Shown: positions 1 through 7,543 of the stretch, piece by piece | Layout of the letters: every line of letters begins with the position of its first letter | Numbering within the stretch: the first letter of the stretch is position 1 | Assembly (NCBI GenBank): GCA_020692355.1 | Contig: JAIMKP010000029.1 | Coordinates: 1-38,443, forward strand | Direction: 5' to 3' | Length of the DNA stretch: 38,443 nt | From: Desulfosporosinus sp. | GTDB lineage: Bacteria > Bacillota > Desulfitobacteriia > Desulfitobacteriales > Desulfitobacteriaceae | Notes under the pieces: generated by a model | Database searches by the model: none | Told to the model about the DNA's origin: nothing | The model's input: only the letters and a program-made list of their open reading frames with translations | Position numbers and translations under genes: made by a program

Positions 1-39
1 CCGAAGTCTCGATGTTCAGCTTGAGCTGAACGAGTTCAC
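1..39 (-). ncRNA. HEARO/omega-RNA-like element, 5' end only (cut by window edge)
   Basis: Read on the minus strand, bases 35 to 1 match the first 35 bases of the element at 18560 at 32 of 35 positions. Bases 39-36 give GTGA, the same tetranucleotide that precedes the other copy. The end folds as a hairpin (CTCG-TTCAGC / GCTGAA-CAT-CGAG). The two stem differences between the copies (G-C here, A-T there) compensate each other and the third difference lies in the loop. The rest of the element lies left of the window. The family assignment is inferred from the larger copy. Confidence 0.6.
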
Positions 40-60
40 TGACTGAGGGAGGGATGGATC

Positions 61-813
61 ATGGGACAGACGATGGGACAGATGCTCCGGGAATGGGATA
101 TGATTCGAAACAACTTGCGTTCATTGTGGTACGAGGCACAGGAGCCCTGCCTCCTCTGTGGGGCAGATGAAGGGCCGATCTGTAAGAATTGTCAAGAGAT
201 GTATTTTACCTTAGAAATGGGCCGCTGCCAACAGTGCGGTAAGCTTGTTGAGCCGGATGTGGAACGTTGTGCAGACTGTGAGGAGGGCAAGGGCCCTCAG
301 GAAATTACCCGTGCCGCTGCCTGGGGGCACTATACAGGGCTTTGGAAGGATTTTATCTGGAATATGAAGTTCAAATCCCGTCCACTGCTCCTGCGGGGAC
401 TTGCCCATCCTGTGGGCGAAGCAGCCCTACGTTACCTGCCAGCCTCAGATGGTCTCGTACCCGTTCCTCTTCATCCGGAACGCTTAGCGGAGAGGGGGTT
501 TAATCAGGCAGAAGTAGTCGCTTCCCTTCTCCATTGGGAGCTAGGTCTGCCCTTGGTTCAAGGGCTTGAGCGGGTGCGTCCCACCCACCGTCAGGTGGGA
601 CTCAGGAGAGGTGAACGGCTAGAGAATCTTAAAGGTGCGTTTATCTTTCAGGGAGCCTCTATTCAAGGAAGGGAGTTGTGGCTCATTGATGATGTCATAA
701 CCACAGGTGCCACGCTGGAAGCTTGCGCTGAGGCTTTGCTCGAAGCTGGAGCTCGGCGGGTATATGCCTTCGCTTTAGCGGGGGGCCGGGAAGGCCAGAA
801 GGCAAGGGAGTGA
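61..813 (+). CDS. comF: ComF family phosphoribosyltransferase-like competence protein
   Basis: 250 residues, the usual length for ComF/GntX proteins. The N-terminal 75 residues carry four Cys pairs (C30/C33, C41/C44, C56/C59, C70/C73), typical of the zinc-binding region. The rest is a type I phosphoribosyltransferase fold with the PRPP loop IDDVITTGAT at 209-218. In naturally competent bacteria ComF is needed for uptake of single-stranded DNA; in non-competent relatives its role is unclear. GGGAGGG at 47-53 is the ribosome site for the ATG at 61. A second in-frame ATG lies at 73. The gene begins 22 bases from the end of a HEARO-like element. No competence pilus genes are in this window. Confidence 0.9.
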   Translation: MGQTMGQMLREWDMIRNNLRSLWYEAQEPCLLCGADEGPICKNCQEMYFTLEMGRCQQCGKLVEPDVERCADCEEGKGPQEITRAAAWGHYTGLWKDFIWNMKFKSRPLLLRGLAHPVGEAALRYLPASDGLVPVPLHPERLAERGFNQAEVVASLLHWELGLPLVQGLERVRPTHRQVGLRRGERLENLKGAFIFQGASIQGRELWLIDDVITTGATLEACAEALLEAGARRVYAFALAGGREGQKARE

Positions 814-835
814 GGATTGGCTTTTGATCACAAGG

Positions 836-920
836 TTATCCACATGAAAGGTGCGCATTTTTGCGGGCTGCGACCCTTTATCCACATTATCCACAGGGTG
901 GCACTTGATTCTGTGGATGA
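836..920. promoter_or_regulatory. cluster of DnaA boxes
   Basis: Three perfect DnaA boxes (TTATCCACA) lie at 836-844, 878-886 and 887-895, the last two directly abutting. A one-mismatch box in the opposite orientation (TGTGGATGA) lies at 912-920. They fill the first third of the gap between comF and the amino-acid transporter. No replication genes or AT-rich unwinding region are nearby, so this resembles the non-origin DnaA-box clusters known in Bacillus rather than an origin. Confidence 0.75.
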
Positions 921-954
921 AATCATAAAAAATTGACATCGGAGCAGCACGTTA

Positions 955-983
955 GCAGGAATAATCTAAATTTTGACGAATAA
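955..983 (+). promoter_or_regulatory. sigma-H type promoter upstream of the amino-acid binding protein
   Basis: GCAGGAATA (955-963), an 11-base spacer, then GACGAATAA (975-983) fit the Bacillus sigma-H consensus RNAGGAWWW-N11/12-RNNGAATWW at every defined position. The start point would be near 990, leaving a leader of about 120 bases before the GTG at 1110. Confidence 0.6.
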
Positions 984-1013
984 ATAATAGCTTAGGTTTT
1001 CGGCTATTCCGTG

Positions 1014-1042
1014 TTGTATAAAGATACATCAAAGTGTATAAT
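1014..1042 (+). promoter_or_regulatory. sigma-A promoter with overlapping inverted repeat, for the amino-acid binding protein
   Basis: TTGTAT (1014-1019), a 17-base spacer and a perfect TATAAT (1037-1042). TGTAT (1015-1019), ATACA (1024-1028) and TGTAT (1035-1039) form alternating inverted repeats across the promoter, a possible repressor site. A further inverted repeat, AATAGC/GCTATT, lies at 986-1008. I do not recognise the regulator. Confidence 0.6.
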
Positions 1043-1109
1043 GGCAGCACGGGTAAGCTCTAAAACAAGTAAATGAAAAAATAAACATGGAGAAAGGGGA
1101 TCCGAGACT

Positions 1110-1919
1110 GTGCACAAGAAAAGTTTTCACCTGATTTTAACAACCCTACTCATACTGAGCTTGGTGGTTCTTGCAGGGTGCGGGACAACGACACCCACAA
1201 CATCTGCACCTGCAGGAGGAACCGCTGCATCGACACCAGAGAAAATTCTTAAGGTTGGCTCCGACATTGCGTATGCCCCATTTGAATTTATGGATGAAAA
1301 GCAAAATCCAGTTGGTTTTGATATCGATTTAATGAATGCGATTGCTAAAGATATGGGTTACAAGGCTCAATTTGAGACCTCGCCATTCGATGGGTTGAAC
1401 CTTTCCCTGGCGTCAGGCAAATACGATGCCGTTATTTCTGCCATGACCATTACGCCGGAGCGGGCTAAAGTGGTTCTCTTCAGTGACAAATACTTCCTGG
1501 CCACTCAGTACATTGCCGTGAAGAAGGGCTCTGTGATTAAAACAGCGGCTGACCTGAAAGGGAAGCGTGTAGGAGTTCAAGCTGCGACTACGGGTCAATA
1601 TGCGATGGATAAAATGGGTGTAACGACTAAGAAGTATGACACCACCCCCGATGCTATGACGGATCTGGTGAATGGTGGGCTTGATGCGGTCGTCGCGGAT
1701 TCGCCGGTTATCCTTTACTTTATCAACAAGCAACCGAACGCCAATATTGTTGCACTGCAGGGAGACTTCGAGAAGGAATTTTATGGGATTGCAATGAAGC
1801 TCGACAACAAAGCACTGGCCGAAAAACTCAACGCTTCGTTAAAGAAACTGATCAGCAACGGGGAGTACGCCAAGATCTATAAAAAATGGTTTAATGCCGA
1901 TCCTCCCAGTTTAGCTTAA
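1110..1919 (+). CDS. polar amino-acid ABC transporter substrate-binding lipoprotein
   Basis: 269 residues of the family 3 solute-binding proteins (SBP_bac_3), which capture polar amino acids outside the membrane and deliver them to the permease. The signal peptide ends in a lipobox VLAGC with the lipidated Cys at 24, followed by a Thr/Ala/Ser-rich linker. The family signature around GFDIDLM follows at about residues 69-75, and length and fold pattern fit the glutamine/cystine/basic amino-acid subgroup. The ligand cannot be told from the sequence. The start is GTG with AAAGGGGA at 1094-1101. The permease and ATPase follow at 2209-3589, after two terminator-like hairpins and a separate promoter, so binding protein and membrane parts can be made in different amounts. 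Sigma-A and sigma-H type promoters precede it. Confidence 0.9.
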   Translation: MHKKSFHLILTTLLILSLVVLAGCGTTTPTTSAPAGGTAASTPEKILKVGSDIAYAPFEFMDEKQNPVGFDIDLMNAIAKDMGYKAQFETSPFDGLNLSLASGKYDAVISAMTITPERAKVVLFSDKYFLATQYIAVKKGSVIKTAADLKGKRVGVQAATTGQYAMDKMGVTTKKYDTTPDAMTDLVNGGLDAVVADSPVILYFINKQPNANIVALQGDFEKEFYGIAMKLDNKALAEKLNASLKKLISNGEYAKIYKKWFNADPPSLA

Positions 1920-1981
1920 GCCAGGCTGATCGGACAGATTTAGAAGTCCTGTCTACCAGCTACATGAAGCTTCTTGAATTA

Positions 1982-2016
1982 AACGGTGTTTCAGATGTCT
2001 GAGACGCCGTTTTCTT
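1982..2016 (+). terminator. intrinsic terminator after the binding protein gene
   Basis: A 13-14 bp stem (1982-1995 with 1998-2011, two G-U pairs) is followed by TTTTCTT. It separates the abundant binding-protein transcript from the permease genes. Confidence 0.75.
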
Positions 2017-2030
2017 CTCTGTTAACGCTC

Positions 2031-2072
2031 GCGCTGTAACGGTCAGCTTCGTTTGCAGCGCGTCTCGTTTTT
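2031..2072 (+). terminator. second terminator-like hairpin
   Basis: GCGCTG (2031-2036) pairs with CAGCGC (2056-2061), with a partial inner stem, and TTTTT follows at 2068-2072. It may be a back-up terminator; the loop is large. Confidence 0.4.
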
Positions 2073-2123
2073 CGTTCTCCTCATGGATGCTCAGCCTCAA
2101 CGATTACGAGGGTTAATTTCCGA

Positions 2124-2153
2124 TTGACTGAATGTTCCTGATAATTGTATAAT
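2124..2153 (+). promoter_or_regulatory. sigma-A promoter for the permease-ATPase pair
   Basis: TTGACT (2124-2129), an 18-base spacer and a perfect TATAAT (2148-2153). The translation start is 56 bases downstream of the -10. Confidence 0.75.
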
Positions 2154-2208
2154 GCCAAGGAATAGGTGAATAGGCATTATTAATACATCCTGGATGAGGA
2201 GGATTCTT

Positions 2209-2883
2209 GTGGTCATTGATTGGAGTGTGGCGATTAGGAGTTTGCCCATATTGCTGAAAGGGGCAGTCATCACCTTAGAACTCACGGCTGGTGCAGTGGC
2301 AATGGGCGTTGTGATTGGGATGTTTATGGCCTTAGCTCGCCTTTCGAAGCGCTGGCCCCTGCGGGCGTTCGCAACAGCGTACATCGATTTCTTGCGCGGG
2401 ACACCGCTCCTGGTTCAGATTTTCCTGGTCTATTTTGCCGCACCACAGTTGTTCCATTTCCAACCACCGGACAAGTATCCGTACATTGCTGGGATTTTGG
2501 CGATGGGGCTGAATTCTGGGGCTTACATTGCGGAAATTTTCCGGGCCGGGATTCAATCGATCGACCGGGGCCAATCTGAGGCCGCTCGTTCGCTGGGTAT
2601 GACCCAAGCCCAAGCCCTTCGTTATATCATCCTACCGCAGGCCATCAAACGGGTGATTCCCCCTCTGGGCAACGAGTTTATCGCGATGCTCAAGGATTCT
2701 TCGCTCGTGGCCGTCATTGCGATGGAGGAGTTGTTCTACTCGGGCAAACTTATCGTTGGCAACACGCTGCAATCGTTTCCGATCTATGGTACGGTGGCAC
2801 TCATTTATTTAGCCATGACCATGACCATCTCCAGGATTTTAGGGGTTGTCGAGAGGAGGTTGGGCAAGAGTGATATCCGTTAA
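2209..2883 (+). CDS. polar amino-acid ABC transporter permease
   Basis: HisM/GlnP-type inner-membrane permease of about 225 residues with five or six hydrophobic segments. The conserved cytoplasmic EAA loop is visible as [19 protein letters not shown], followed by [12 protein letters not shown], which contacts the ATPase. I place the start at GTG 2209, not at the in-frame ATG 2194: the bases after 2194 contain the ribosome site AGGAGG (2197-2202), which sits 6 bases before the GTG. The 3' end overlaps the ATPase gene by 14 bases, so the two are translationally coupled. It works with the lipoprotein at 1110 and the ATPase at 2870. Confidence 0.92.
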   Translation: MVIDWSVAIRSLPILLKGAVITLELTAGAVAMGVVIGMFMALARLSKRWPLRAFATAYIDFLRGTPLLVQIFLVYFAAPQLFHFQPPDKYPYIAGILAMGLNSGAYIAEIFRAGIQSIDRGQSEAARSLGMTQAQALRYIILPQAIKRVIPPLGNEFIAMLKDSSLVAVIAMEELFYSGKLIVGNTLQSFPIYGTVALIYLAMTMTISRILGVVERRLGKSDIR

Positions 2884-3589
2884 GAATTTGCATAAGTATT
2901 TCGGCAAGCTCGAGGTCCTCAAGGGTGTCAATCTCGAAGTCAAAGAGAAAGAAGTCGTGGTCGTCATTGGACCCAGCGGCTCGGGCAAGAGCACTTTTCT
3001 GCGCTGCCTCAACAAACTAGAGGAGCCCAATGACGGCGAAATCGTGATTGACGGAATTCCTCTTAGTTCGGATACGAATGTGAATGCTATCCGCCGGGAA
3101 GTCGGGATGGTTTTTCAACGCTTTAACCTTTTTCCTCACATGACGGCCTTGGAAAATATTGCACTTTCTCCCCAAATCGTGCGCAAGCTGAAGAAAGATG
3201 AGGCAGTGGCGGTTGGCTTGGAACTTCTGCGCAAAGTGGGACTCTCCGAGAAAGCCTACGAATATCCTGAACGGCTTTCGGGCGGCCAGCAGCAGAGGGT
3301 GGCGATTGCCCGGGCCCTAGCCATGAAGCCGAAAATCATGCTCTTTGATGAGCCGACTTCGGCGCTTGACCCCGAGATGGTGGGAGAGGTCCTAGCGGTT
3401 ATGAAGGATCTGGCTCAGGAAGGGATGACCATGGTTGTTGTCAGCCATGAAATGGGCTTTGCCAAGGAAGTAGGGGATCGGGTCATTTTTATGGATGAAG
3501 GGGTTATTATGGAGGCAGGGACGCCTGAGGCGCTCTTTAATCGCCCGCAGAACCTACGGACAAAGGCTTTCCTCAGTAAAATTCTTTGA
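2870..3589 (+). CDS. polar amino-acid ABC transporter ATP-binding protein (GlnQ type)
   Basis: About 239 residues, the usual size for GlnQ/HisP-type ATPases that power amino-acid uptake. Walker [11 protein letters not shown]-loop [10 protein letters not shown], signature LSGGQQQR, Walker [15 protein letters not shown] and the switch His (VVSHEM) are all present. I use GTG 2870, inside the permease gene, with AGGAGG at 2854-2859, rather than the longer TTG at 2846, which lies upstream of that ribosome site. A weak stem (3610-3636) after the stop is the only terminator-like structure. Confidence 0.92.
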   Translation: MISVKNLHKYFGKLEVLKGVNLEVKEKEVVVVIGPSGSGKSTFLRCLNKLEEPNDGEIVIDGIPLSSDTNVNAIRREVGMVFQRFNLFPHMTALENIALSPQIVRKLKKDEAVAVGLELLRKVGLSEKAYEYPERLSGGQQQRVAIARALAMKPKIMLFDEPTSALDPEMVGEVLAVMKDLAQEGMTMVVVSHEMGFAKEVGDRVIFMDEGVIMEAGTPEALFNRPQNLRTKAFLSKIL

Positions 3590-3696
3590 TGATTCAGCGG
3601 AGAACGTTTACCCCTTTTGTGCGCTACATGAGGGGTTTATGTTTAAAGCGCGGCCTCAGTGGTTATCCTGCAGAGGAAGGGCACATGTTCCCTAAG

Positions 3697-3724
3697 CTGA
3701 CATGCCCGAGATTCGAGCTATACA
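3697..3724 (+). promoter_or_regulatory. possible sigma-A promoter for the cold-shock gene
   Basis: CTGACA (3697-3702), a 16-base spacer and TATACA (3719-3724). Matches are fair, not perfect. The leader to the start codon would be about 45 bases, shorter than the regulated leaders of Escherichia cspA. Confidence 0.4.
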
Positions 3725-3774
3725 GGCCAGGTAAGGGATGTTGCTTATGGATTTAGATTTAAGGAGGTTGTTTT

Positions 3775-3975
3775 TTGGTGGTTGGCAAGGTCAAATGGTT
3801 CAGTAAACAGAAAGGGTACGGATTTATTGAGCGCGAGAATGGACAAGATGTCTTTGTCCATTATGCGTCGGTTGTCGGTGAAGGGTTTCGTACTTTGGAA
3901 GAAGGACAAACGGTTGAATTCGACGTCATCGAAGGGCCGCGGGGAGAACAAGCAGCCAACGTAATTGTGCGCTAA
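3775..3975 (+). CDS. cold-shock protein (CspA/CspB family)
   Basis: 66 residues, a single cold-shock domain and nothing else. The RNA-binding motifs RNP1 (KGYGFI) and RNP2 (VFVHY) are intact, as are the GKVKWF start and the Gly-rich C-terminal strand. Such proteins bind single-stranded RNA and act as RNA chaperones. The ribosome site AAGGAGG (3761-3767) can serve either TTG 3775 (7-base gap) or GTG 3778 (10-base gap); the product differs by one residue. It stands alone between the ATPase gene and hpf. Confidence 0.93.
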   Translation: MVVGKVKWFSKQKGYGFIERENGQDVFVHYASVVGEGFRTLEEGQTVEFDVIEGPRGEQAANVIVR

Positions 3976-4040
3976 GAGCTTCCTTCGGCAATAGTCGTAT
4001 ACATCTGTACTCAGATGAGAAAACTGACACTGTTGGTTCA

Positions 4041-4065
4041 GAAGGCAGGGCAAACCCCTGCCTTC
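4041..4065 (+). terminator. hairpin after the cold-shock gene, without T-run
   Basis: GAAGGCAGGG (4041-4050) pairs perfectly with CCCTGCCTTC (4056-4065) across a CAAAC loop. No T-run follows, so it may be an mRNA-stabilising end rather than a factor-independent terminator. Confidence 0.4.
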
Positions 4066-4129
4066 TCAGATCACTCTGCCGAGTTTCGCCCTTAACTCGG
4101 AAAAATTGACCAAACTAAGGGCGGAAAAA

Positions 4130-4158
4130 GCAGGATTTTTTCAGCACAGGGGGAATAT
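4130..4158 (+). promoter_or_regulatory. sigma-H type promoter for hpf
   Basis: GCAGGATTT (4130-4138), an 11-base spacer, then GGGGAATAT (4150-4158) fit RNAGGAWWW-N11/12-RNNGAATWW at every defined position. In Bacillus subtilis the hpf homologue yvyD is known to have sigma-H control, which supports the call. Just upstream is an inverted repeat, CGCCCTTA (4087-4094) with TAAGGGCG (4116-4123). Confidence 0.7.
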
Positions 4159-4193
4159 TATAAGCATAGATCGCTAAAGGGGGGTTGTCATCG

Positions 4194-4715
4194 ATGAACA
4201 TTATGATTCGCGGCAAACATATCGAGGTGACCGATGCACTCAAAGACTATGTCATGAAGAGGGTGAGCAAGCTTGAGCGCTATTCTGATGAATTTCAGGA
4301 TGTGCAGGTGACCCTTTTGGTAGAAAAGGATCGGCATCGGGTAGAGGTAACGGCCCCAATTAACGGAATGATCTTGCGGGGGGAAGAAGAGAGTTCTGAC
4401 ATGTACCAATCCATTGATCTCGTACTGGAGAAGCTGGAGCGGCAGATTGATAAATATCGGACGCGCATCGCTAAACGGCTGCGAACGAAGGTTCTGAAAG
4501 ATCACGAAGCAGAGCATCCTGTCGAGGAAGAAGCCCATCAGGTGGTGCGGAATAAGAAGTTCCAGGCGAAACCGATGTCCGTGGATGAGGCGATTATGCA
4601 AATGAATTTGATTGGACATAACTTCTTTGTCTTTTACGATGCCGATTCCCATCACATGAGTGTGGTCTACCGCCGTAAAGACGGGGGTTATGGTGTCTTG
4701 GAGCCTGAAATGTAA
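4194..4715 (+). CDS. hpf: ribosome hibernation-promoting factor, long form
   Basis: 173 residues: an N-terminal S30AE/RaiA domain (about 1-100), a charged linker, and the C-terminal dimerisation domain (about 115-173, NKKFQAKPMSVDEAI onward). The two-domain form occurs in most Firmicutes and joins 70S ribosomes into inactive 100S dimers in stationary phase. The ATG at 4194 has AAGGGGGG 9 bases upstream; the TTG at 4185 abuts that site and is rejected. A sigma-H type promoter precedes it and a strong terminator follows. Confidence 0.95.
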   Translation: MNIMIRGKHIEVTDALKDYVMKRVSKLERYSDEFQDVQVTLLVEKDRHRVEVTAPINGMILRGEEESSDMYQSIDLVLEKLERQIDKYRTRIAKRLRTKVLKDHEAEHPVEEEAHQVVRNKKFQAKPMSVDEAIMQMNLIGHNFFVFYDADSHHMSVVYRRKDGGYGVLEPEM

Positions 4716-4738
4716 GTTTATTCCAAACGGAACCCTCA

Positions 4739-4765
4739 GGCCCGCTTTTTGCGGGCCTTTTTCTT
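4739..4765 (+). terminator. intrinsic terminator of hpf
   Basis: GGCCCGC (4739-4745), loop TTTTT, GCGGGCC (4751-4757), then TTTTTCTT. Confidence 0.9.
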
Positions 4766-4770
4766 ACCAG

Positions 4771-4944
4771 TCAGAAAGTATAGCTTTATGGTGGCATAAG
4801 TGCAACCTCGGCTTCTGTCGTCGCCAAAGGCTTGCCACAAGCCGGGTTTTCTTTAGCATATCAGAAAGTATAAGTTTGTGGGTGCATAAGGGCAACTAGG
4901 CGGCCGCCTTCGCTAAGGCTTGGCGCCAGCCAAGTTTTCTTTAT
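4771..4944 (+). repeat. tandem pair of imperfect 90-bp intergenic repeats
   Basis: Both units (4771-4860 and 4861-4944) start with TCAGAAAGTATA, continue with a TGG.TGCATAAG-type block and a GGCAACT-type block, and end in a hairpin followed by TTTTCTTTA. The end hairpins are GGCTTG/CAAGCC (4829-4843) in unit 1 and CTTGGC/GCCAAG in unit 2. The core is conserved while the middle differs. Together with the hpf terminator they fill the 308-base gap between hpf and secA. They look like members of a dispersed REP-like family and may act as extra terminators. No other copy is in this window. Confidence 0.75.
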
Positions 4945-4957
4945 TACAGGCGAGCGG

Positions 4958-4986
4958 TTGCGAGTGATTCTAGTTGATGGTACAAT
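4958..4986 (+). promoter_or_regulatory. sigma-A promoter for secA
   Basis: TTGCGA (4958-4963), a 17-base spacer and TACAAT (4981-4986), followed by a leader of about 30 bases to the secA ATG. Confidence 0.75.
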
Positions 4987-5023
4987 AAATTGATCAGCGC
5001 TGGACAGGAAAGGTGGTTAACTG

Positions 5024-7525
5024 ATGGGGTTTCTCGGCAGTTTGTTAGACGACAATGCCCGTGAAATAAAAAAATATCAAAAAAAGGTACAAGCCATTAA
5101 TGCGCTTGAACCCGAAATAAAAGCGCTTGCAGATGAAGAATTAAGGAATAAAACCGCTGAGTTTCGTGAGCGCCTGGATCAAGGAGAAAATCTGGATTCT
5201 TTGCTTCCTGAGGCTTTCGCAGTCGTACGGGAGGCGGCCTGGCGGGTTTTAGGCCAGCGGCATTATGATGTCCAGTTGATCGGGGGCATGGTACTGCATG
5301 ACGGGCGCATTGCCGAGATGAGAACGGGGGAAGGGAAAACTCTTGTTGCTACCCTGCCTTCTTATTTAAATGCCTTGACCGGAAGAGGCGTCCATATTGT
5401 GACCGTCAATGATTATCTAGCCCGGCGGGACAGTGAATGGATGGGCCAAATTCATCGGTTCCTCGGCCTTTCTGTGGGCTTGATTGTCCATGGGTTGAAT
5501 TATGAACAACGGCGGCAAAGTTATGCTTCAGATATTACCTATGGCACCAATAATGAATTTGGTTTTGACTACTTGCGTGACAACATGGTCACGCGACCCG
5601 ATGGGTTGGTGCAGCGGGAACAGCATTATGCCATTGTGGACGAAGTCGATTCCATCTTAGTTGATGAGGCACGCACTCCCCTCATTATTTCTGGGGAAGC
5701 GGACAAACCGACGGATCTCTATCTTCGAGTGGCCCGCGTGATTCCCCGCCTCAAAGTAGAGGATGATTATCATGTGAATGAAAAAGACCGAGTGGTCACC
5801 TTGACCGAACACGGAGTGAGCCGGGTGGAGAGCATGTTGGGGGTGGAGAATCTCTATGATGATCTGCATACTGAACTTCATCACCATGTGAACCAGGCAC
5901 TGAAAGCCCACACCTTATTTCGACGGGATAGGGACTATGTCGTGAAAGATGGGGAAGTTATCATTGTTGATGAGTTTACAGGGCGTATGATGTTTGGGCG
6001 GCGCTACAGCGAAGGCTTGCACCAAGCGATCGAGGCCAAAGAAGGGGTTAAGATCGAGAAGGAATCCCAAACGCTAGCGACGATTACGTTCCAAAACTTC
6101 TTCCGCATGTATGAAAAACTCGCCGGGATGACGGGTACTGCCATGACAGAAGAACCAGAATTCAAAAAGATTTATAAGCTGGAAGTCATTGAAATCCCTA
6201 CCAATCGTCCGATGCGACGGACGGATCTTCCAGATGTGGTCTACCGGAGCGAAGATGGGAAGTTTAATGCGGTGGTCGAGAGCATTGTGGAACGGCATGA
6301 ATTGGGCCAACCCGTGCTGGTCGGAACCATATCGATTGAGAAATCAGAGCGCTTGAGTAGCATGTTGGAGCGCCGGGGGATAACGCATCAAGTCCTCAAT
6401 GCCAAGTTCCACGAGAAAGAAGCGGAGATTATCGCTGGAGCGGGCCAGCCTGGCGTGGTCACGATTGCCACCAACATGGCCGGACGTGGTACGGATATCA
6501 TGCTCGGCGAAGGGGTGGCGGATCGGGGTGGCTTGCATATCATTGGCACCGAGCGCCATGAATCGCGGCGGATTGACAATCAGTTGCGCGGCCGGGCTGG
6601 ACGCCAAGGGGATCCAGGTTCTTCGCAATTCTTTATTTCCCTAGAAGATGATCTCATGCGTTTGTTCGGATCAGAAAACATTATGGGGATTATGGATAAA
6701 TTAGGAATGGATGATTCTGTTCCTATTACCTCGAAAATGATCACCCGCTCGATCGAAACGGCCCAGCGCCGGGTGGAAAACCGGAACTTTGATATCCGAA
6801 AACATGTGCTTGAATATGATGATGTCATGAACCAACAACGCGAAGTGATCTATGCCCAGCGCCGCAAGGTACTTATGGGCGAGAGCTTGCGCGACAATAT
6901 CATGGAAATGCTGGAGAAAGTGGTTGCGGATACGATCGGAATGTTCAGCGGAGCAAGCCCGTATCCGGAAGAATGGGATCTGGCGAGCTTCCTGGAGTAC
7001 TGTGAGAACGCCTTCCTGCCAGGTCATGACTTGACCGCAGAGGAATTAGCGAACCAAACGAAAGAGGAAGTGGAAGAACTCTTGCTGGGGCGGGCACAAG
7101 CTCTCTATGAACAGAGAGAGGCCCTTTTCGGGAATGAACTCATGCGCGAGATTGAACGGGCGGTCATGCTTCAGGTTGTGGATGCCAAGTGGATGGATCA
7201 TCTCGATGCCATGGATATGCTGCGGGAAGGAATTGGCCTGCGAGCCTATGGACAAAGGGATCCCTTGGTAGAATACCGTCATGAAGGGTATGATATGTTC
7301 CAGGCGATGATTGATTCCATCCAAGAGGATATTATCCGCTACTTGATGCGTGTCACTCCCCAAGTTCGGGAGCAGGTGCCGGAAGAGCCTCAACACTTGA
7401 GCACGAACCGTGATCAGGAAGAACCGCAACGTCCCGTGCACACGGGGGGGAAAATTGGGCGCAATGATCCATGCCCCTGTGGCAGTGGCAAGAAATACAA
7501 AAACTGCTGTGGGATGAACAAATAG
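5024..7525 (+). CDS. secA: preprotein translocase ATPase SecA
   Basis: 833 residues, full length. SecA drives unfolded secretory proteins through SecYEG. Walker A MRTGEGKT is at 99-106 and the DEVD box at 206-209. The preprotein cross-linking domain lies between the two motor halves; the second motor half (TNMAGRGTD, then [30 protein letters not shown] split by short gaps) is intact. The C-terminal zinc-binding SecB/ribosome-contact tail has C817, C819, C828 and C829. The ATG is preceded by GGAAAGG. prfB follows after 18 bases with no terminator, a common secA-prfB pairing in Firmicutes. Confidence 0.97.
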   Translation: MGFLGSLLDDNAREIKKYQKKVQAINALEPEIKALADEELRNKTAEFRERLDQGENLDSLLPEAFAVVREAAWRVLGQRHYDVQLIGGMVLHDGRIAEMRTGEGKTLVATLPSYLNALTGRGVHIVTVNDYLARRDSEWMGQIHRFLGLSVGLIVHGLNYEQRRQSYASDITYGTNNEFGFDYLRDNMVTRPDGLVQREQHYAIVDEVDSILVDEARTPLIISGEADKPTDLYLRVARVIPRLKVEDDYHVNEKDRVVTLTEHGVSRVESMLGVENLYDDLHTELHHHVNQALKAHTLFRRDRDYVVKDGEVIIVDEFTGRMMFGRRYSEGLHQAIEAKEGVKIEKESQTLATITFQNFFRMYEKLAGMTGTAMTEEPEFKKIYKLEVIEIPTNRPMRRTDLPDVVYRSEDGKFNAVVESIVERHELGQPVLVGTISIEKSERLSSMLERRGITHQVLNAKFHEKEAEIIAGAGQPGVVTIATNMAGRGTDIMLGEGVADRGGLHIIGTERHESRRIDNQLRGRAGRQGDPGSSQFFISLEDDLMRLFGSENIMGIMDKLGMDDSVPITSKMITRSIETAQRRVENRNFDIRKHVLEYDDVMNQQREVIYAQRRKVLMGESLRDNIMEMLEKVVADTIGMFSGASPYPEEWDLASFLEYCENAFLPGHDLTAEELANQTKEEVEELLLGRAQALYEQREALFGNELMREIERAVMLQVVDAKWMDHLDAMDMLREGIGLRAYGQRDPLVEYRHEGYDMFQAMIDSIQEDIIRYLMRVTPQVREQVPEEPQHLSTNRDQEEPQRPVHTGGKIGRNDPCPCGSGKKYKNCCGMNK

Positions 7526-7543
7526 GAAAAGGGTGATTGAGCC

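Noticed and set aside
836-1042. Chromosomal replication origin
   Set aside because: DnaA boxes are present, but no dnaA, dnaN, gyrase or rpmH gene and no clear unwinding element accompany them.
3610-3636. ACCCC/GGGGT hairpin as terminator of the amino-acid transporter
   Set aside because: Short stem, large loop and a poor T-run; not strong enough to call.
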